A stretch of DNA of 10,001 nucleotides from Planctomycetaceae bacterium. Lineage in GTDB: Bacteria; Planctomycetota; Planctomycetia; Planctomycetales; Planctomycetaceae. The position numbers were made by a program, and so were the translations under genes. Location of the stretch: contig JALWSL010000818.1 in assembly GCA_027080405.1 (NCBI GenBank), positions 1-10,001 on the forward strand. The letters run 5' to 3'. Under the pieces are notes generated by a model. It was not told the origin of the DNA and searched no databases. It saw only the letters and a list, made by a program, of their open reading frames with translations. Position 1 is the first letter of the stretch, and every line of letters begins with the position of its first letter. Positions 6,020-10,001 of the stretch are shown here, piece after piece.

Positions 6020-6049
6020 TTGACACCGTCACGGAAAGTGGATTACATT
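6020..6049 (+). promoter_or_regulatory. Predicted promoter of the surface-protein gene
   Basis: A perfect -35 hexamer TTGACA (6020-6025) is followed after 18 bp by TACATT (6044-6049), 4 of 6 matches to the -10. Initiation near 6056 would leave a leader of about 70 nt. It lies between the tRNA terminator and the gene start, where a promoter is needed. Confidence 0.5.
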
Positions 6050-6062
6050 TCGGCCCCTTCCG

Positions 6063-6081
6063 GGAAACAGATTCTGTTTCC
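6063..6081. repeat. Perfect 8-bp inverted repeat in the surface-gene leader
   Basis: GGAAACAG (6063-6070) and CTGTTTCC (6074-6081) are exact reverse complements around ATT. The repeat sits just downstream of the predicted start site. It could be a repressor operator or a hairpin in the mRNA leader. Without a T-run it is not a terminator. Confidence 0.6.
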
Positions 6082-6124
6082 ACTCCTCCCCCTCTGGTGT
6101 TCCTACCCCGTTCAAGAGTAACTC

Positions 6125-9106
6125 ATGCAACGTTTATGTTTGCGTAATCGCCTGGCCTCTTTCAGCCTTCTGCTGAGTTTTTCAATCGTTCTTTGGATAT
6201 CTGAACGGGTTTATGCTCAGGATTATGGCATCGATGGAAGTATCGGTCATGTTGCGCTACCAACGGTGGGGCGAGATACCGGAATTACGTATTTGGGTCT
6301 GTTCCCCTATGTGCAGGAAGAAGACGAGCAGATTCTTTATGGAGATTTCCGCGGTTTTCTCGCCAACAACGGGAATTTGGGGGCCAATATGACAACCGGA
6401 TTTCGGTTCCTGGAACCGGGAAACCTGTTTGTTCTGGGGGCGAATACTTCTTTTAATTTTGATCAAACTTCCGACAAAACCTTTCAGCAGATCGGTGTCG
6501 GTCTGGAAGGTTTGACGAGTATCGGAAGTATTACCACCAATTTTTACGTGCCGGTTGGTAGCGACGAACAGGTCATTCAACGCACAGTCAGTGGAACGCG
6601 CTTTGTTGGAACCCAGGTTGTTGTCGATACAGTTGACACAATAGGCGTAGCGATGAAGGGACTGGATGCTTCGCTAGGGTTCTATCTTCCCGGTGAAATC
6701 GCCAGACGCCACCAACTCGAAGCAACGTTCGGGTGGTATCACTTTGAAGGAAACAATGTAGCGGGAATCGATGGTTTCAAAATTCAGCTTGATGGAAAAC
6801 TGTCGCAGTCACTCTCTGCCCAGACAGCAATCACAAACGACAGTACCTTCGGAACCAATGTCACGCTTGGTGTCGATTGGCGGTTTGGAAAGCAGGGAGT
6901 TCCAAAGGGCCAGTTGGAGAGACAGCTACGACGTTTTGTCAGGCGTAATTTCAATGTTGTTCTCGGTAAACGATCAGTCGCGGGAACAGCGATACCACTG
7001 GCGAACCCGATTACCGGTGCGGCTTATCGCGTCCAGCATGTCGCATCGGCACCGTCAAACCCGATTCCGGGGAGTTCTAATGGATCAATTGATAAACCTT
7101 GGTGGACAATAGCCGACGCACAGGCAGCCGGGGCAGACATTATCGTTGTGGAATCCGGAACTTCACTGACCGAAAATGTTGTCCTCGGCGAAGACCAGCT
7201 TTTGCTCGGCGACACGGCGAATTATCAGGTGAAAGACAGTCGGTATGGGATTCTCGATTTGCCAATAGCACCGACCGGAGCCAATAACGCTCCAACCTTG
7301 CCGCCGATGATCTCTGTACCAGCAGGAAATGGTGTTGTTCTGAAAAATAATTCGCAGATCGCCGGCATCATGATCGATTCTCCCACCGGTGTCGGAATTC
7401 TCGCTGATGGAGTGACCGGCTTCTCTGTCGATAACGTCAGTATCAAAAATGCGACGGGGAACGGGATTGAAATCCGCAATGCCAGTCGGGGAAGTTTCAG
7501 TAATATTTCCATCGAAGGTGGTAACCAGGACGGGATTTTAATCAGTCAGGCTGATGACGTTCTCGTTTTCAGAGATCTCTCAATCACCGGCGTTGCTGGC
7601 AATGGGGTCAATATAACGGGGGGCCATGGCAGTATTTACTTCAATGGAAAATTGCAACTGGACGCAAACAGGACAAGTGGCTTGCGTGTGTCCGGCCTGG
7701 ATACAATCGAACAGATTGACGATCGTGGAACAACCGACCCCAGCGACGACATCACTACCGAACTGGTCGGCAGTGTTTATGTGGATGAAGTGAAAATTGA
7801 AGGTCCAACGAACTCTCAGGGACTCCATTTTGAAGATAATAACGGATTCATTTCGTTGGCCAATCTCGATATCACCACGGATGGCCAAACGGCCCTGTTT
7901 GTCAAGCAATCGGATCGGCTGGTTATCAGTGATGGGACGATAGAAACAACTGGCGCGGCTGCTGTTGATATTGACAATGCGGAAGTCGATATCTTTCTGA
8001 AATCGGTTTCTGTTGATGGTGGCCCCTTTGGGATCGGGATGAAGCAGGCAAAAGGGAGGCTGTTTGTTACGGGAGATCAACTGAACAACACCGAGTTTTC
8101 TGGTGGTGTCATCCAGAATACAGATGTTGCTTTTCGCATGGAAAGTTCCGGCAGTCTCTCGACTGTGTTGATGAAACTTTCGGGGAACAAAAAAGTGTTG
8201 GAAAGTACGAATTCGGAATCGTACTTTCTTTCGCGATCACTCGTAACCGGAACGACCGAGCAGTTAATGAACACAACGAATCTGCGGGCTCTGGAAATTG
8301 CCACGAACACGTTTGAAGATAATGCCATCACTTCGCAGACAGGCATACAATACAGTGTCTCTGAAATCGGCGGTTATGTCGTGCGTGTAACGAATAATCT
8401 GGTGAAGCAATCGCCCGAAATCTTTCTTGATGCCACAGCCCGGATTGGTGGTGAGTTTGCATCCTTGAACTACCTGTTCCAACAGAATGATATTCAGATG
8501 GACAAGGCTTCCGCCGTGGCGGCCCGAATGGACTGGATTGGCTCTGTTACCGCCGATCTTTCCAACAATTTCATTACTGGCAGCGGTACCGATCAAAAAG
8601 GCTTTGAGTTGAAAACGGAAGAATCGAATGCAACTTCTACTTTTCTCCTTTCTCAAAACGCGCTTGGATTCACTGCGCCAAACGGAATCGCTATCGATAT
8701 GGATTTGGCGGGGCCAGGCGTAGCCAATCTGAGAGAAAATACAATCGAATTTGCAGGACGGGATGGAACTGGGGTTCGCGTTACCGCCGAAAAGACCTCA
8801 CGCTTCACACTATCACAAAACCAGATTGTTGATAATGCGGGTGGGGCGACCGGAGTGTTATTTTCCAGCTTGTACGACCGCAGTAATGTGACCCTGGACG
8901 GAAATGTTATCGACCTTTCCAATTTCAGTCTGTTTGTTGATCGCGGTATCATTTTCGATGCGATCGCGGGGACCGACAATCCGTTTATCACTCTTGAGTC
9001 GAACACCAGCAACACGATTTCCGGCGCCTCAACGACTTTCAGCGTTCCCGCCGGCAGTATAAAAGGCAGAACGATCATCAACGGGCAGGTTCTGCAGCAG
9101 CAGTAG
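6125..9106 (+). CDS. Secreted inverse-autotransporter-like barrel with right-handed beta-helix
   Basis: This 993-residue protein is probably displayed on the outer membrane. A signal peptide is clear: a basic N-terminus, hydrophobic core at 11-26 and an SPase I site after VYA (residue 31, mature start QDYG). Residues 33-254 alternate as in an outer-membrane beta-barrel and resemble the inverse autotransporter (intimin/invasin) beta domain, with blocks such as LYGDFRGFLANNGNLGAN, many Gly/aromatic strands and a final TLGVDWRFG. A basic linker (255-310) follows. From about 315 to the end runs a right-handed parallel beta-helix, opening with GSIDKPWWTIADAQAAGADI. It continues with many G-N-G-I/V turns such as TGNGIEI and NQDGILI, and spaced N/S/V rungs as in PbH1 (pectate lyase-like) repeats. 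I see no Ig-like, LysM or catalytic motif, so adhesion or surface-layer roles are guesses. The Shine-Dalgarno is weak (AAGAG). The stop lies 5 bp from the convergent gene. Confidence 0.88.
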   Translation: MQRLCLRNRLASFSLLLSFSIVLWISERVYAQDYGIDGSIGHVALPTVGRDTGITYLGLFPYVQEEDEQILYGDFRGFLANNGNLGANMTTGFRFLEPGNLFVLGANTSFNFDQTSDKTFQQIGVGLEGLTSIGSITTNFYVPVGSDEQVIQRTVSGTRFVGTQVVVDTVDTIGVAMKGLDASLGFYLPGEIARRHQLEATFGWYHFEGNNVAGIDGFKIQLDGKLSQSLSAQTAITNDSTFGTNVTLGVDWRFGKQGVPKGQLERQLRRFVRRNFNVVLGKRSVAGTAIPLANPITGAAYRVQHVASAPSNPIPGSSNGSIDKPWWTIADAQAAGADIIVVESGTSLTENVVLGEDQLLLGDTANYQVKDSRYGILDLPIAPTGANNAPTLPPMISVPAGNGVVLKNNSQIAGIMIDSPTGVGILADGVTGFSVDNVSIKNATGNGIEIRNASRGSFSNISIEGGNQDGILISQADDVLVFRDLSITGVAGNGVNITGGHGSIYFNGKLQLDANRTSGLRVSGLDTIEQIDDRGTTDPSDDITTELVGSVYVDEVKIEGPTNSQGLHFEDNNGFISLANLDITTDGQTALFVKQSDRLVISDGTIETTGAAAVDIDNAEVDIFLKSVSVDGGPFGIGMKQAKGRLFVTGDQLNNTEFSGGVIQNTDVAFRMESSGSLSTVLMKLSGNKKVLESTNSESYFLSRSLVTGTTEQLMNTTNLRALEIATNTFEDNAITSQTGIQYSVSEIGGYVVRVTNNLVKQSPEIFLDATARIGGEFASLNYLFQQNDIQMDKASAVAARMDWIGSVTADLSNNFITGSGTDQKGFELKTEESNATSTFLLSQNALGFTAPNGIAIDMDLAGPGVANLRENTIEFAGRDGTGVRVTAEKTSRFTLSQNQIVDNAGGATGVLFSSLYDRSNVTLDGNVIDLSNFSLFVDRGIIFDAIAGTDNPFITLESNTSNTISGASTTFSVPAGSIKGRTIINGQVLQQQ

Positions 9107-9111
9107 ACTTT

Positions 9112-9450
9112 TCAGCGGTTTGGCGTCTTGTTTTTCCGCCGTTCGCCCGTCCCACCCAATGATTTTTCTATCTGCGATTTGGCTTTGACGAGAAGACTTC
9201 TCGCCCAGGCGAATTCTATCGCCAGGATTCCCAAACCAGCCGGGATAACGATCAAAGCGGGACCAGGGGTGACAACCATGATCACCCCAACCAGAACGAC
9301 TGTCAGACCGGTGACAAGTACCACCAGGCGGCGAATCTGTTTCAGAGTATAGTGAGTCAACGCAGTCAACCCGTTTCGGGTGGTTGAATTGGTACTCTGC
9401 CTGTTCTGTTTCCCGTCTGTTTCTTCTGATCGAGTCGATAATGCCTTCAA
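9112..9450 (-). CDS. PGPGW-family small membrane protein
   Basis: This protein of about 112 residues has a polar N-terminus and two membrane segments. The first is at about 40-60 (RRLVVLVTGLTVVLVGVIMVV) minus its basic flank, and the second at about 65-83. The loop between them reads TPGPALIVIPAGLGILAIEF, the signature of the PGPGW putative transmembrane family with alanine in place of the second glycine. The E-F-A-W-A-R sequence after it is also typical. Function is unknown; the basic C-terminus probably faces the cytoplasm. The start is set at TTG 9450 because GGAGGTGAT (9457-9465) lies 6 nt upstream. Extending the frame to 9753 would overlap the hydrolase gene for over 250 bp with low-complexity sequence and is rejected. 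The gene begins 46 nt after the hydrolase stop, consistent with one operon. It ends 5 bp from the convergent surface-protein gene. Confidence 0.86.
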   Translation of the reverse strand: MKALSTRSEETDGKQNRQSTNSTTRNGLTALTHYTLKQIRRLVVLVTGLTVVLVGVIMVVTPGPALIVIPAGLGILAIEFAWARSLLVKAKSQIEKSLGGTGERRKNKTPNR

Positions 9451-9456
9451 TTTGAT

Positions 9457-9465
9457 ATCACCTCC
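9457..9465 (-). promoter_or_regulatory. Near-perfect Shine-Dalgarno fixing a TTG start
   Basis: On the minus strand GGAGGTGAT matches nine consecutive bases of the complement of the usual bacterial 16S rRNA 3' end. ATCAAA and then TTG (9450) follow. No ATG or GTG in frame is suitably placed, so TTG is the best start for the PGPGW gene. Confidence 0.7.
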
Positions 9466-9496
9466 CTCTTGATTTTTTCCCGTTTTGCTTTCCTGT

Positions 9497-10001
9497 TCAG
9501 GGGACGACCAGGATATCCAGATGGGAAGCCGCATCAGGGGAGCGGTAGAGACGCTGGGTTGCTTTGATGAAATCATCCGGTTTTGCCTGGAAGATATCAC
9601 AGAATTTTTGTGGATTGCGATCCACCAGAGGGAACCAACTACTTTGGATTTGAACCATGATTCGATGTCCGCTGCGGAAGCAGTGATTGGTATCGGGCAA
9701 GGTAAAGAATACTTCCGTCGGCTGATTCGGTTGGAACGGTTCCGGCTTTTCAAAACTGTTACGGAACTTGCCTCGAATCACATCGCCACGCACGAGTTGT
9801 TGATAGCCGCCCATTTGAACCTGTCTCGGATTATTTTTCGGGTTCGGGAAATCATCCGGGTAAACGTCGATCAGTTTGACAATCCAGTCGCTGTCGGTGC
9901 CTGAAGTAGAAACGATCAGTTCGACACCGATCGGCCCGACAATCGTCACATCCTGTTTCAGAATGTCTGTTTGATACACCAGCACATCGGGTCTTCTGGA
10001 G
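9497..10001 (-). CDS. CocE/NonD (S15 X-Pro dipeptidyl-peptidase-like) hydrolase, C-terminal part
   Basis: This is the last 167 residues or so of a larger serine hydrolase. The reading frame stays open to the right edge (SRRPDVLVYQTDIL), so the gene begins outside the window. It corresponds to the non-catalytic C-terminal jelly-roll domain of CocE/NonD and X-Pro dipeptidyl-peptidases. Recognisable blocks are RPDVLVYQT, SDWIVKLIDVYPDD, MGGYQQLVRGDVIRGKFRNS, FRSGHRIMVQIQSSWFPLVDRNPQ and FIKATQRLYR. In this family the catalytic Ser-Asp-His residues lie in the upstream alpha/beta domain, so activity cannot be judged here. Members hydrolyse acyl esters or peptide-like bonds and are often exported; the signal peptide, if any, is out of view. 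The PGPGW gene follows 46 nt downstream and probably shares the transcript. Confidence 0.92.
   Translation of the reverse strand, partial: SRRPDVLVYQTDILKQDVTIVGPIGVELIVSTSGTDSDWIVKLIDVYPDDFPNPKNNPRQVQMGGYQQLVRGDVIRGKFRNSFEKPEPFQPNQPTEVFFTLPDTNHCFRSGHRIMVQIQSSWFPLVDRNPQKFCDIFQAKPDDFIKATQRLYRSPDAASHLDILVVP

Noticed and set aside
7580..8656. Several long minus-strand frames opposite the surface-protein gene.
   Set aside because: They are shadows of the long plus-strand gene. Their translations lack domain features and read as Cys- and Arg-rich noise.
9451..9753. N-terminal extension of the PGPGW protein.
   Set aside because: It overlaps the 3' end of the hydrolase gene in another frame, and the extended sequence is low in structure. 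The strong Shine-Dalgarno supports TTG 9450.

Overview
The window looks like chromosomal DNA of a planctomycete, probably a Gimesia- or Rubinisphaera-like member with roughly 50% GC. This is an inference from gene content: a solitary LarA-like (DUF2088) protein, a STAS protein of the FFGSSFIE type, an N-anchored trypsin/PDZ protease, a PGPGW membrane protein beside a CocE/NonD hydrolase, and a surface protein joining an intimin-type (inverse autotransporter) barrel to a right-handed beta-helix. No phage, transposon, CRISPR or antiphage cassette is visible.

Left part (1-5345). All genes are on the minus strand, so they read from right to left. A plausible promoter at 5301-5329 is overlapped by an array of TTGA/TCAA half-sites. 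It serves a 266-residue protein of unknown function with a possible helix-turn-helix region (4478-5278), an HtrA-type protease (3219-4409) and a STAS-domain protein (2700-3080). A 385-bp gap rich in inverted repeats precedes a LarA-like racemase-family protein (1049-2314). Two terminator-like hairpins follow it. The last gene is a two-CBS-domain protein (145-630) with its own terminator near the left edge.

Middle (5279-6124). This is a non-coding stretch around a tRNA-Cys(GCA) gene (5834-5907). The tRNA is preceded by a plausible promoter and about 150 nt that can fold into four successive hairpins, and is followed by a strong intrinsic terminator. After the terminator come a second promoter (TTGACA, 18 bp, TACATT) and a perfect 8-bp inverted repeat in front of the large surface-protein gene.

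Right part (6125-10001). The 993-residue secreted protein (plus strand) ends 5 bp from the end of a convergent minus-strand pair. That pair is the C-terminal part of a CocE/NonD (S15-type) hydrolase, cut by the window edge, followed by a short PGPGW membrane protein. The PGPGW gene appears to start at a TTG codon behind a near-perfect Shine-Dalgarno sequence.

Most coding content belongs to recognisable families. The least explained material is non-coding: the structured leader before tRNA-Cys, the half-site array at 5320-5345 and the repeat cluster at 2418-2535. The 266-residue protein and the barrel/beta-helix protein also lack an assigned function.
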